A stretch of DNA of 64,000 bases, taken from Spartobacteria bacterium (GTDB lineage: Bacteria > Verrucomicrobiota > Verrucomicrobiia > Chthoniobacterales > UBA10450). The notes below the pieces were generated by a model, which was not told the origin of the DNA, made no database searches, and saw nothing but the letters and a program-made list of their open reading frames with translations. The stretch covers positions 62,001 to 126,000 of the forward strand of contig PLCM01000022.1 of assembly GCA_003134765.1 (NCBI GenBank), given 5' to 3'. Every line of letters starts with the position of its first letter. The first letter of the stretch is position 1. The translations under genes and the position numbers were made by a program. This document shows, piece after piece, positions 10,201 to 16,724 of the stretch.

Positions 10201-10412
10201 CCGCCGCTGGCCGCGCCGATGAAAATCGTCAGCTTGCCGTTCGGCTCGCGGACCGCGTCGATCGCGGAGACGCGACCGCTCATGGCGGCGGAGCCGATGT
10301 TACGCGCGCCGAGGCCGGAGATGGTCGAGGAATTAAACGGGGCCTGGTCCGCCGCGAAAGCCGCGCCGGCGAAACAAGTGGCGATGAAAAGAGAGTAATT
10401 CAGGAGGCGCAT
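7230..10412 (-). CDS. Secreted BNR/sortilin-like beta-propeller protein
   Basis: This 1,060-aa exported protein starts with a signal peptide ending near AGAAFAAD. Repeated BNR/Asp-box units (SADGGETWNYAG, TTDGGKNWNLV, SDDGGATWDKRD, SRDKGQTWDRI) form ten or more propeller blades. A C-terminal ~250-residue region is partly beta-sandwich and partly helical. Proteins of this architecture are usually annotated as glycosyl hydrolase or photosystem-stability-factor-like, but no catalytic residues can be assigned. Its ATG lies 5 bp after the stop of the LolA-like gene, so the two form an operon. It is likely extracellular or periplasmic. Confidence 0.85.
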   Translation of the reverse strand: MRLLNYSLFIATCFAGAAFAADQAPFNSSTISGLGARNIGSAAMSGRVSAIDAVREPNGKLTIFIGAASGGVWKSEDSGTRYKPVFDEQPVQSIGALTIDPKNSKNVWVGTGESWTRNSVSIGNGIYKSADGGETWNYAGLPNSERIAKIIVSPASSDTVYAAVPGALWSDSTDRGLYKTTDGGKNWNLVLKGANPSTGASAIAMDPNDPNVLYACMWDFRRKGWTFRSGGDGPDKPSASGLFRSADGGATWTEVTPEANKGFPKKPYGRLAVAIAPSNSKRVYCFVESTDSALFVSDDGGATWDKRDKSNWMVWRPFYFANLIVDPKNPDRVFKTDGPLILSEDAGKSFAVVGGFQGAHGDLHAIWIDPTNPQTVISGDDGGVYYSYNSGSKWWKAENLPISQFYHVSLDDADPFRVYGGLQDNSSWVGQSQYPGGVANSQWENMYGGDGFWMFPDPSDPDYLYAEAQGGFIGRVNRYTHERRDIQPKANYKEKLRWNWNTPIALSPNEKGTIYIGAQFLFRSRDKGQTWDRISPDLSTNDPEKQKQEQSGGVTVDNSAAEMHTTIYSISESPKDKNVIWVGTDDGNVQVTKDGAKNWTNVVGNVPNLPKNSWVSWVQASNFDAGTAFAAFDRHTFGDFAPYVYRTTDFGKTWTPLITGQDSKGVRGYAHVVKDDLVQKNLLFVGTEFGLFVSIDGGNAWAQFKGSRFPAVAVRDLAVHPRDHDLVLATHGRGIWVIDDISPWRALTPDLLNQEAAFVSARPVQQRIDANGGWASGAATFIGDNPPDAALITYYQKSRHLFGKLKLEVIDSTGRVIDDLPASKRPGLNRVVWSMHEKPPRVPPAVQIAGAGTQGPRYLPGTYTVRMTKNGKVSETKLTVGLDRRAKFNAADRKAQFDAAMKVHALFGDETALMDRILFLRGALAKGKKAMPEGDEMRKALGDFDGKVDALRKQIVATTEGGAITGEERLREHTDQLYGAILAYEGKPGDYQIARIEALRRELGDVTKDFDQLVAKDLPALNDALKAKGKEAIPAPPAKVAVNEQSSGGGNAAQQVYEGD

Positions 10413-10417
10413 GAGAG

Positions 10418-11185
10418 TTATTTGGAAGCGGTCGTTGGGAATTTGAAGATCGTGTCGTCCACCGGCGTGTTCGCCTCGGCCTTTTCAAAGATGATCTTTT
10501 GCTTGTCGGTCGAGCCTTTCGGTCCGCCCTCGAGCGAGAACGGGAAAAAGACGCCGTTGATTTTTTCGTAATCACCCAGGTCGGTTTCGTTTTCGACCTG
10601 CGCGCCGTTCTCCATTCGCTGAGTGATGATTCGGATCTCGAGGAATTGGTCCGGATCAAGATAAACGTAATTCACGTCGCCGTTCTTGCGGGTCACCCGC
10701 AGCTTGTGGGCGAGCGTCCCGTCCACGTCCTCCATCCCGAGATATTCCACCGTGCTTCCTTTCGCTTTCCAATCGATCAGCGGCCCGTCGATCTCCGCGT
10801 CTTCTACGAGTGCCTTCGCCTCGTCGACTGAGACTTTTTCCGGATCTTTCCGGCCGCCGAACGGCGTGATCTTCCAGCCTTCCGTGCCGTCATACGCGTC
10901 CACGCGCGTCATCCCCTGGAGGCTCGCCTCCTCGCGCACCGCCCCCGGCCGCTTCTTGATCAACATGTAGCCGAGCTCGAGCCGGCCGTTGTTGACCACC
11001 ATCTTTCCCTGGAGCCGCAACGATTGCACCGCGGCCAGCGCCTGCGCGCCGCCTTTCGCGTCGGTGTTTTTCGCGACCAGCGAATCCACGGTTTCTTTTA
11101 CCGTGATCGGCTTCAGTTCCTGCGCATAAAGCCCAGCCGCGATAAACGACCCGGCGACGAGAACGACTACTTTTTTCATAGGCAT
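10418..11185 (-). CDS. LolA-like outer-membrane lipoprotein-sorting family protein
   Basis: The 255-aa product has a signal peptide (VVVLVAGSFIAAGLYAQ) followed by the incomplete beta-barrel pattern of the LolA/LolB superfamily. Recognisable parts are the opening helix with KNTDAKGGAQAL and the strands VQSLRLQGKMVV, TRVDAYDGTEGWKI, AHKLRVTRKNGDVNYVYLDP and INGVFFPFSLE. It is the first gene of a two-gene leftward operon with the BNR protein. It could carry lipid or a lipoprotein segment through the periplasm. The precise partner is unknown. Confidence 0.7.
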   Translation of the reverse strand: MPMKKVVVLVAGSFIAAGLYAQELKPITVKETVDSLVAKNTDAKGGAQALAAVQSLRLQGKMVVNNGRLELGYMLIKKRPGAVREEASLQGMTRVDAYDGTEGWKITPFGGRKDPEKVSVDEAKALVEDAEIDGPLIDWKAKGSTVEYLGMEDVDGTLAHKLRVTRKNGDVNYVYLDPDQFLEIRIITQRMENGAQVENETDLGDYEKINGVFFPFSLEGGPKGSTDKQKIIFEKAEANTPVDDTIFKFPTTASK

Positions 11186-11492
11186 CGATCCAAACTCGCG
11201 GCCAAACCTTATCGCCGCGAAAACCCGATACCATGACAGATGTGGTGCACCCGAGCAATCGCCACCTTCCTCCTCCTCGTGCTCTTGCTCGACCCAATGT
11301 GGGAGGGACCTTTGCGTCCCGACTTCCCCTCCCGCCTCCCAACTTCCGCGCTTCCTCTTGCTTCATCCCTGTCGCGGCGCAAAGGCCGCTCCACATTTTT
11401 ACTTTTTACTCTTGCTCGTCTCCCTCCCGCATCCCGCCTCCCGCAAGCGAAAGCTTGCTGCAAGAAGCGCGATCCACTAATTCTGGCTTTGC
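11186..11492. other. Intergenic region without a gene
   Basis: A 307-bp divergent spacer separates the LolA-like operon from the Pro-rich membrane protein. It holds pyrimidine-rich tracts (CCTTCCTCCTCCTCG, CCCGCCTCCCAAC) and a short GGGAGGGACC...GTCCC hairpin. The AAGCGAAAGCTTGCTGCAAG palindrome is at about 11450-11470. The upstream regions of both genes must lie here, but I see no convincing -35/-10 pair. Confidence 0.5.
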
Positions 11493-12233
11493 ATGAATGG
11501 CCAGCCACCTCCGCCCCCTTCGCCGCCACCGTCGTCGCCCGTTCCTCCCATCCAGCCCGCTCCCTATTATCCTCCGCCGCGACAGGGCATGGGCTGCTTC
11601 GCCAAGGGCTGTCTCACCTTTTTTATCCTCGGATTTCTCTTCATTGCCGTGGTCATCGGCGGCGGCTGGTACTTTTATAAGAAGACGTTCAACAATCTCA
11701 CGTCGACCGGTCCCGCCGATGTTCGCGTGGAAACGCCCTCGCCGGCCCAGACCAAGTCCGCCGAAAATTCGCGCACGCAGTTGAACGAGGCGATGGCGCG
11801 CAATCAGGAAACCACCGTCGAATTCACCGGCCCGGAATTGAACCTCCTCCTTCAGCGCAATTCCGATTTGAGTTTCCTGCGCGGCCGCAGCCGGATCGAC
11901 ATCGCCGATTCCACCATGACGGTCGCGCTTAGCGCGCCGCTCGACGCCCTGACCTGGCCGGGACTGAAAGGCCGCTGGTTCAACGGCACCCTGCGTTTTA
12001 GCATGACCTACGGCTCCGGGATCTTTCAGATCGACGTAAAATCCGCCGAAGCCAACGGCCACGAATTCCCGACCGCCTTTCTCTCCGCCTTCAATTCCTC
12101 GTTCAACGAGAGCATGAACAAAGCGTTCCAGGAAGAGCTGTCGCGGAACGAGAATGGCAACGAATTTTGGAACCGCGTGAAGAGTATCTCGCTTCAGGGC
12201 GACAAACTCGTGATCACGACCAAAGCCGAGTAA
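11493..12233 (+). CDS. Pro-rich single-span membrane protein, unknown
   Basis: A 246-aa protein. Its first 30 residues are almost wholly Pro/Ser/Tyr (MNGQPPPPPSPPP...). A Cys-containing membrane helix follows (CLTFFILGFLFIAVVIGGGWYFY), then an extracytoplasmic domain of about 190 residues. This has a helical part (SRTQLNEAMARNQE) and a beta-rich part (TVEFTGPELNLLL, STMTVALSAPLDAL, GTLRFSMTYGSGIFQIDV). No enzyme motif was seen. A hairpin with a short T run at 12302-12328 could terminate it. Confidence 0.7.
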   Translation: MNGQPPPPPSPPPSSPVPPIQPAPYYPPPRQGMGCFAKGCLTFFILGFLFIAVVIGGGWYFYKKTFNNLTSTGPADVRVETPSPAQTKSAENSRTQLNEAMARNQETTVEFTGPELNLLLQRNSDLSFLRGRSRIDIADSTMTVALSAPLDALTWPGLKGRWFNGTLRFSMTYGSGIFQIDVKSAEANGHEFPTAFLSAFNSSFNESMNKAFQEELSRNENGNEFWNRVKSISLQGDKLVITTKAE

Positions 12234-12255
12234 GCGACCGCCTTAGCGGCCAGCG

Positions 12256-12438
12256 AGTCTTTCGTCCCGGATGGGACTTCTTCCCTTTGCCTCCCTTAAT
12301 CCCCAGCGCTAAACGCTGGGCTATTTTTCGCGGAGCCGGGCTTTCTCAATTCCGTCACTTTTTGATATTAGCCCAGTGCTTTAGCGCTGGGACAACGAGG
12401 GCGCGCAGCACCCAGAGTCCCGAACGGGACGAAAAAGA
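12256..12438. repeat. Nested inverted repeats (CCCAGCGCT and TTTCGTCCCG types)
   Basis: The inner pair 12301-12323 and 12368-12393 are inverted copies of a CCCAGCGCTAAA-CGCTGGGCTA unit, each a hairpin itself. The outer pair 12256-12279 and 12415-12438 are inverted copies of a TTTCGTCCCG..CGGGACT unit. The first inner hairpin ends in CTATTTTT and may also terminate the upstream gene. Confidence 0.7.
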
Positions 12439-12486
12439 ACCTGGCTGACGCCGGTTCGGCTCCGTCCGCTATGCGCGAACGCACCC

Positions 12487-13473
12487 TTAAATCGCGCGAA
12501 ATTGTTCCGCGGCGATTTCAAAAGAACGGAGGCGGGCGGCGTGATCGAAGATTTGGGCCGTGGCGATGATTTCGTCGGCGTGCGTTTGTTCGAGTAATTC
12601 CCGGAGCCGGCGCCGCACGGTTTCCGGCGAGCCGATGGCGGAGCAGCGCGTTCGCTGATCGATCGCGGCGCGTTCGGCGGGAGTGCAATGATCGTCTATC
12701 GAATCGACGGGGAGCGGAAGTTTGCCGGGGCGGCCGCGAATCAGGTTCAGAAACTGGAGTTGGGCCGAACTGAAAAGCCGGCGCGCCTCGGCGTCGGTCT
12801 CGGCGGCGAAAACGCCAGCGCCGATCATGACATAGGGCTGGGCGAGCGCGGGCGACGGCTGAAAGTGGCTCCGGTAAAGATCGAGCGCGACTTCGAGATA
12901 ATCGGGCGCGAAGTGCGAGGCGAACGCGAAGGGAAGTCCCAGCTCCGCGGCAAGGCGCGCGCTGAAATCGCTCGAGCCGAGCAGATAGAGCGGAATACTC
13001 AATCCGGCGCCGGGAATAGCCTGCACATGGGTAGGATGCGAGACGCCGAAATACGACTGCAGCTCGATGACATCCTGCGGAAAAGTATCGTCGCTGCTGC
13101 CGAGCGAGCGTCGTAACGCGCGCGCCGTTCGTTGATCGCTCCCCGGCGCGCGGCCCAGGCCGAGATCGATCCGGCCGGGATAGAGCGATTCGAGCGTGCC
13201 GAATTGCTCGGCGATGACGAGCGGAGCGTGATTCGGCAACATGATCCCGCCGGCGCCGACGCGAATCGTTTTCGTTTTGCCGGCGACGTGACCAATGACG
13301 ACCGACGTCGCCGCGCTGGCGCTGCCGGGAAGATTGTGATGTTCGGCCAGCCAGAAACGGTGATAGCCCCATTGTTCGGCATGCTGCGCGACGTCGACGC
13401 TATTCCGAAACGCGAGCGCGGCATCGCCCCCTTCGATGATCGGGGAGAGATCGAGGACGGAGAGACGCGGCAC
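12487..13473 (-). CDS. Luciferase-like flavin monooxygenase (LLM class)
   Basis: The product is a bacterial-luciferase-like TIM-barrel protein of the YhbW/MsnO8 type that would use reduced FMN. Diagnostic segments are LSVLDLSPI at the N-terminus, [51 protein letters not shown] and, near the end, [15 protein letters not shown] prefer the GTG at 13473 (328 aa). The in-frame ATG at 13551 would add 26 residues encoded largely by an intergenic inverted repeat, and family members start a few residues before SVLDL. The substrate is unknown. Confidence 0.85.
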   Translation of the reverse strand: MPRLSVLDLSPIIEGGDAALAFRNSVDVAQHAEQWGYHRFWLAEHHNLPGSASAATSVVIGHVAGKTKTIRVGAGGIMLPNHAPLVIAEQFGTLESLYPGRIDLGLGRAPGSDQRTARALRRSLGSSDDTFPQDVIELQSYFGVSHPTHVQAIPGAGLSIPLYLLGSSDFSARLAAELGLPFAFASHFAPDYLEVALDLYRSHFQPSPALAQPYVMIGAGVFAAETDAEARRLFSSAQLQFLNLIRGRPGKLPLPVDSIDDHCTPAERAAIDQRTRCSAIGSPETVRRRLRELLEQTHADEIIATAQIFDHAARLRSFEIAAEQFRAI

Positions 13474-13503
13474 GGCACAGTCTAATCGCGCGCAGAGGGA
13501 TTT

Positions 13504-13562
13504 GTAGGGCGTTTCTGTGAAACGCCGGTCCATATCAATGGCGTCTGACACAGACGCCCTAC
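13504..13562. repeat. Inverted repeat GTAGGGCGT...ACGCCCTAC
   Basis: The arms are 13504-13526 and 13540-13562, and each arm is also an imperfect palindrome. The repeat sits directly upstream of the monooxygenase and creates a spurious in-frame extension of it. A half-copy of the TCATCCCGAGC family lies beside it at 13630-13662. Confidence 0.7.
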
Positions 13563-13682
13563 CATCCAGATTTTGAATTGCCGCGAAGCATCGCTGCCGG
13601 ATTTTGGATCGTCGGCTGCAAGTTTCGCCGCGGGATCCCTCGACGTTGCTCGGGATGACGGTAACTTCTGCGAACCAATCTT

Positions 13683-14169
13683 ATGCACCCGACCAAAGGC
13701 TACGCCGCCCAATCCAAAACCTCTCCGCTCGCACCGTTCTCGTTCGAGCGTCGCGATCCGGAGCCGGCGGACGTGCAGATCGACATCCTCTTTTGTGGCG
13801 TCTGCCATTCCGATCTTCATACGGCGCGCGCTGAATGGCTTCGATTTCATCCTCGATACCGTCTCGGCGCCGCACGATCTCGACGCTTATCTTTCTTTGC
13901 TCAAACGTGACGGGACCCTTGTCCTCGTCGGGGCATCGCCGGATCCGCTGGCGGTAGATGCATTCAGTCTCATTCATCGTCGGCGCTGCCTCGCAGGGTC
14001 GCTCATCGGCGGGATCGCCGAAACGCAGGAGATGCTCGATTATTGCGCGGAACGCGGGATCGTCTGCGACATCGAAAAAATATCGATCGACCGAATGAAC
14101 GAAGCCTACGAGCGAATGCTGAAGAGCGACGTGAAATATCGCTTCGTGATCGATCTGGCGACGTTGTAA
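13683..14169 (+). pseudogene. Zinc alcohol dehydrogenase (YahK-like) with large internal deletion
   Basis: The 5' part (frame starting at 13683) encodes the N-terminus of a YahK-like NADP alcohol dehydrogenase, including the zinc-site segment FCGVCHSDLHTARAEW. The 3' part is in a different frame and encodes the normal C-terminus: NGFDFILDTVSAPHDLDAY, LKRDGTLVLVG, GSLIGGIAETQEMLDYCAE, INEAYERML-like and DVKYRFVID. Roughly 200 central residues are missing (structural zinc loop, catalytic His/Cys, Rossmann fold). The join is at 13831-13838 (CTGAATGG). This sequence fits both the GAATGG end of the first part and the LNGF start of the second, indicating deletion across short homology. It is non-functional. 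Confidence 0.85.
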
Positions 14170-14288
14170 TTCCCACTCGTGCTCGTGCTCGAAGCTTTAA
14201 GCCAACAGACCGATCACGAGCACGATTACGATTTGAGTTTCGGCGTGAAAGCAGTTGCAAGGGGTGTGACCTGATGCGCTGCTAATCG

Positions 14289-15221
14289 ATGCCGGAACAG
14301 CGAAGAAAATTGGCGGTGATTGCCGCGTTCGTCGCGCTCTGCCTCATCTGGAGCTCGACCTGGCTCGCGATCAAATTCGGCCTCCGCGATCTGCCGCCAA
14401 TCTCGTTCGTGGCGATTCGCTTCCTCATCGCGGTCGCCCTCCTCCTCGCAATTTCCGTTGGCCGAGTCCGCTTGCTCCCGCCGAACCGGAGCGATTTCAA
14501 ACTGCTCGCTTACACCGGCGTGCTCATGTTCGCGATCAACTACGCCCTGCTCTTCTGGGCCGAGCTTTACGTCTCCTCCGGCTTGTCCGCAGTGTTGCAG
14601 GCAACAATTCCCATTTTTGGAATGGTGACCGCGCATTACATTTTACCTAGCGAACCGCTGCGGGCGCCGCGAATTGCGGGCGCCGCCCTCGCCATCGGCG
14701 GGGTTGCGGTCATTTGCTCGCGGCTGCTCGATTTCGGTGGGTTACTCGCATTCTGGGGCGGCGTGGCCATCGTTTTCGGCGCGGCCGGCGCGGCCATCTC
14801 GAACGTCCTCCTCAAAGCGCGCGCGATTCGTCTCGCCCCCGCCATGGTGGCGGCGTGGCAAATGATTTTTGGCCTGGTCCCGCTCCTCGTGACTGGATTT
14901 TTCGTCGAAGGCAATCCGCTTCATTTTCATTGGACGCCAAGAGCAGTGTTCTGCCTTTTTTATCTCGCGATCCCCGGATCGGCGCTCGCGTTCCTGCTGC
15001 TCTACTGGCTGCTGCCACGAATGTCGGTGACGAACCTGCAGACGATCTCGTTCATTACGCCTCCGGGCGCGGTGGCCTTCGGTTGGCTCCTGGGCGGCGA
15101 AAGTTTTAGTCTCTGGTCGCTCGCCGGCGGCGCCCTGGTCCTGGCCGGCGTCTGGATGATTTTCCGGAAAGCGAAACCGGCCGAGCTGGAGGAATGCGAA
15201 ATGGCCCTGCCCCAGGGTTAG
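14289..15221 (+). CDS. EamA/DMT-superfamily transporter
   Basis: A 310-aa, ten-helix drug/metabolite transporter with the typical duplicated EamA halves. The first half opens LCLIWSSTWLAIKFGLRDLPP and contains SFVAIRFLIAVALLL and YALLFWAELYVSSGLSAVLQ. The second half includes FWGGVAIVFGAAGAAISNVLL and ends GGALVLAGVWMIF. The start is the ATG four codons before the RRKLAV segment. The substrate (amino acid, nucleoside or another metabolite) cannot be told from sequence. Confidence 0.9.
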   Translation: MPEQRRKLAVIAAFVALCLIWSSTWLAIKFGLRDLPPISFVAIRFLIAVALLLAISVGRVRLLPPNRSDFKLLAYTGVLMFAINYALLFWAELYVSSGLSAVLQATIPIFGMVTAHYILPSEPLRAPRIAGAALAIGGVAVICSRLLDFGGLLAFWGGVAIVFGAAGAAISNVLLKARAIRLAPAMVAAWQMIFGLVPLLVTGFFVEGNPLHFHWTPRAVFCLFYLAIPGSALAFLLLYWLLPRMSVTNLQTISFITPPGAVAFGWLLGGESFSLWSLAGGALVLAGVWMIFRKAKPAELEECEMALPQG

Positions 15222-15224
15222 TCT

Positions 15225-15313
15225 CCTGCTCATGATCCTGATCCTGCTCATGATCCTTTGTGACGACCGCGCTGAATGGAAAGATCAGGAGTAAGATCAG
15301 GATCATGAGCAGG
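15225..15313. repeat. Inverted repeat with perfect 19-bp arms overlapping a start codon
   Basis: The arms 15225-15243 and 15295-15313 are exact reverse complements (GATCAGGATCATGAGCAGG on the right). An inner partial copy of the CCTGATC motif lies between them. A related element with 12-bp arms is at 35417-35466. The right arm contains the likely ATG of the CYTH gene. Confidence 0.8.
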
Positions 15314-15772
15314 AATCAAAAGGCACCCCGCGAGATCGAGCGGAAATTTCTCGTCCCTGACTTACCAACCCTGACGAATTATCCGCACATCGAAATTTCC
15401 CAGGGATACCTCGTGAGCCTGGACAACGGCCTGCAAGTGCGGCTGCGGAAATCCGGCGATCGATACTCGCTCACCTACAAGCGCGGGACCGGCAATGTGC
15501 GCGAGGAGCGCGAGATCGAGCTGGGCGCGGACCAGTTTGAAAAGTTGTGGCCGGCGACGGAGGGCAAACGGCTCGTCAAAACGCGTTACGAGATCCCGCT
15601 CGACGCCCGGATCGTAGAAATCGACGTTTACCATGAGAGACACGAGGGCCTGATCGTGGCGGAAGTGGAATTTGACGAGGAAGAAACCGCGAAAAACTTT
15701 AAGCCGCCAGCCTGGCTCGGTGACGATGTCACGGGCGATCCCCGCTACAGCAATCAACTGCTCGCGTCGTAG
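15305..15772 (+). CDS. CYTH-domain protein (inorganic triphosphatase / adenylate-cyclase-like fold)
   Basis: A 155-aa, single-domain protein. The signature EIERKFLV is at residues 10-17. It is followed by alternating basic and acidic strands of the triphosphate tunnel (LQVRLRKSGDRYSLTYKRG, REEREIEL, RLVKTRYEI, EIDVYHERHEGLIVAEVEF). Short bacterial CYTH proteins usually hydrolyse inorganic triphosphate. The ATG at 15305 is preferred. An upstream in-frame start at 15260 lies inside the intergenic repeat and adds only repeat-encoded residues. Confidence 0.85.
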   Translation: MSRNQKAPREIERKFLVPDLPTLTNYPHIEISQGYLVSLDNGLQVRLRKSGDRYSLTYKRGTGNVREEREIELGADQFEKLWPATEGKRLVKTRYEIPLDARIVEIDVYHERHEGLIVAEVEFDEEETAKNFKPPAWLGDDVTGDPRYSNQLLAS

Positions 15773-15799
15773 CTCCTTCGCGTTTATCTAGATTCAGCG

Positions 15800-16594
15800 A
15801 TGCGGCAGTACCACGATCTTCTTCAACTCGTCTTGGAGAAGGGCGCGCTGCGCGAAGATCGCACGGGGACCGGCACGCTTTCCGTTTTTGGCGCGCAGGC
15901 GCGCTTCGATCTGCGGGCACGATTTCCTCTGCTGACGACAAAGAAGCTGCACCTCAAGTCGATCATCCACGAGCTGCTGTGGTTCCTGAAGGGCGACACC
16001 AACGTGCGGTCGCTAAACGAAAGGGGCGTGACGATTTGGAATGAATGGGCGGATGAAAAGGGCGAGCTTGGTCCCATCTACGGCGCCCAGTGGACGCGCT
16101 GGCGCGGCCAGCAGGGCGCGGTCATCAATCAAATCGACAGCGTCATCGCGGAGATAAAACGCAATCCGGAGAGCCGGCGGCTCATCGTGAGCGCCTGGAA
16201 CGTCGCGGATATCGAGCAGATGGCGCTGCCACCCTGTCACGTGCTTTTTCAATTTTACGTGCGCGAAGGGGAGTTGAGCTGCCAGCTTTATCAACGGAGC
16301 GCCGATCTCTTCCTCGGCGTGCCGTTCAACATCGCGTCGTATTCGTTGCTCACGATGATGGTGGCGCAGGTCTGCGATCTGAAGCCGGGCGAATTCATCC
16401 ACACCTTCGGCGATCTCCATCTTTACCGGAACCATCTCGAGCAAGCCCGCGAGCAAAGGTCCCGCGACTGCCGGCCGCTGCCGCGGATGCAATTGAACGG
16501 CGCGGTAAAAAATATCTACGATTTCCGTTTCGAGGATTTCGTTCTCAGCGAATACGACCCGCATCCCGCGATCAAAGCGCCGATCGCAGTCTGA
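15800..16594 (+). CDS. thyA: Thymidylate synthase
   Basis: A full-length (264 aa) ThyA, which methylates dUMP to dTMP using methylene-tetrahydrofolate. Visible landmarks are MRQYHDLL at the start, [42 protein letters not shown], the nucleophile motif [31 protein letters not shown], and [15 protein letters not shown]. The C-terminus ends AIKAPIAV as in other ThyA. It follows the CYTH gene by 27 bp. Confidence 0.97.
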   Translation: MRQYHDLLQLVLEKGALREDRTGTGTLSVFGAQARFDLRARFPLLTTKKLHLKSIIHELLWFLKGDTNVRSLNERGVTIWNEWADEKGELGPIYGAQWTRWRGQQGAVINQIDSVIAEIKRNPESRRLIVSAWNVADIEQMALPPCHVLFQFYVREGELSCQLYQRSADLFLGVPFNIASYSLLTMMVAQVCDLKPGEFIHTFGDLHLYRNHLEQAREQRSRDCRPLPRMQLNGAVKNIYDFRFEDFVLSEYDPHPAIKAPIAV

Positions 16595-16611
16595 GTTTTC
16601 GCTGTAGCCTC

Positions 16612-16709
16612 TTCGCCGTGCGAAGCGTGGGCCTTCGTCCGCCGCCGCTCTCACGTCGCCCACCCGCCTTCGCGAAGCTTTGGCGTGGCACGCCGGGCGA
16701 CGGCTACAG
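16612..16709. repeat. Dispersed CTGTAGCC...GGCTACAG repeat
   Basis: The unit begins CTGTAGCC and ends GGCTACAG. The ~58-bp part from CGCCCACCCGCCTT onward is nearly identical to 27825-27882. It occupies almost all of the thyA-prc spacer between convergent genes. Confidence 0.8.
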
Positions 16710-16724
16710 GAAGAATGAAACTGA

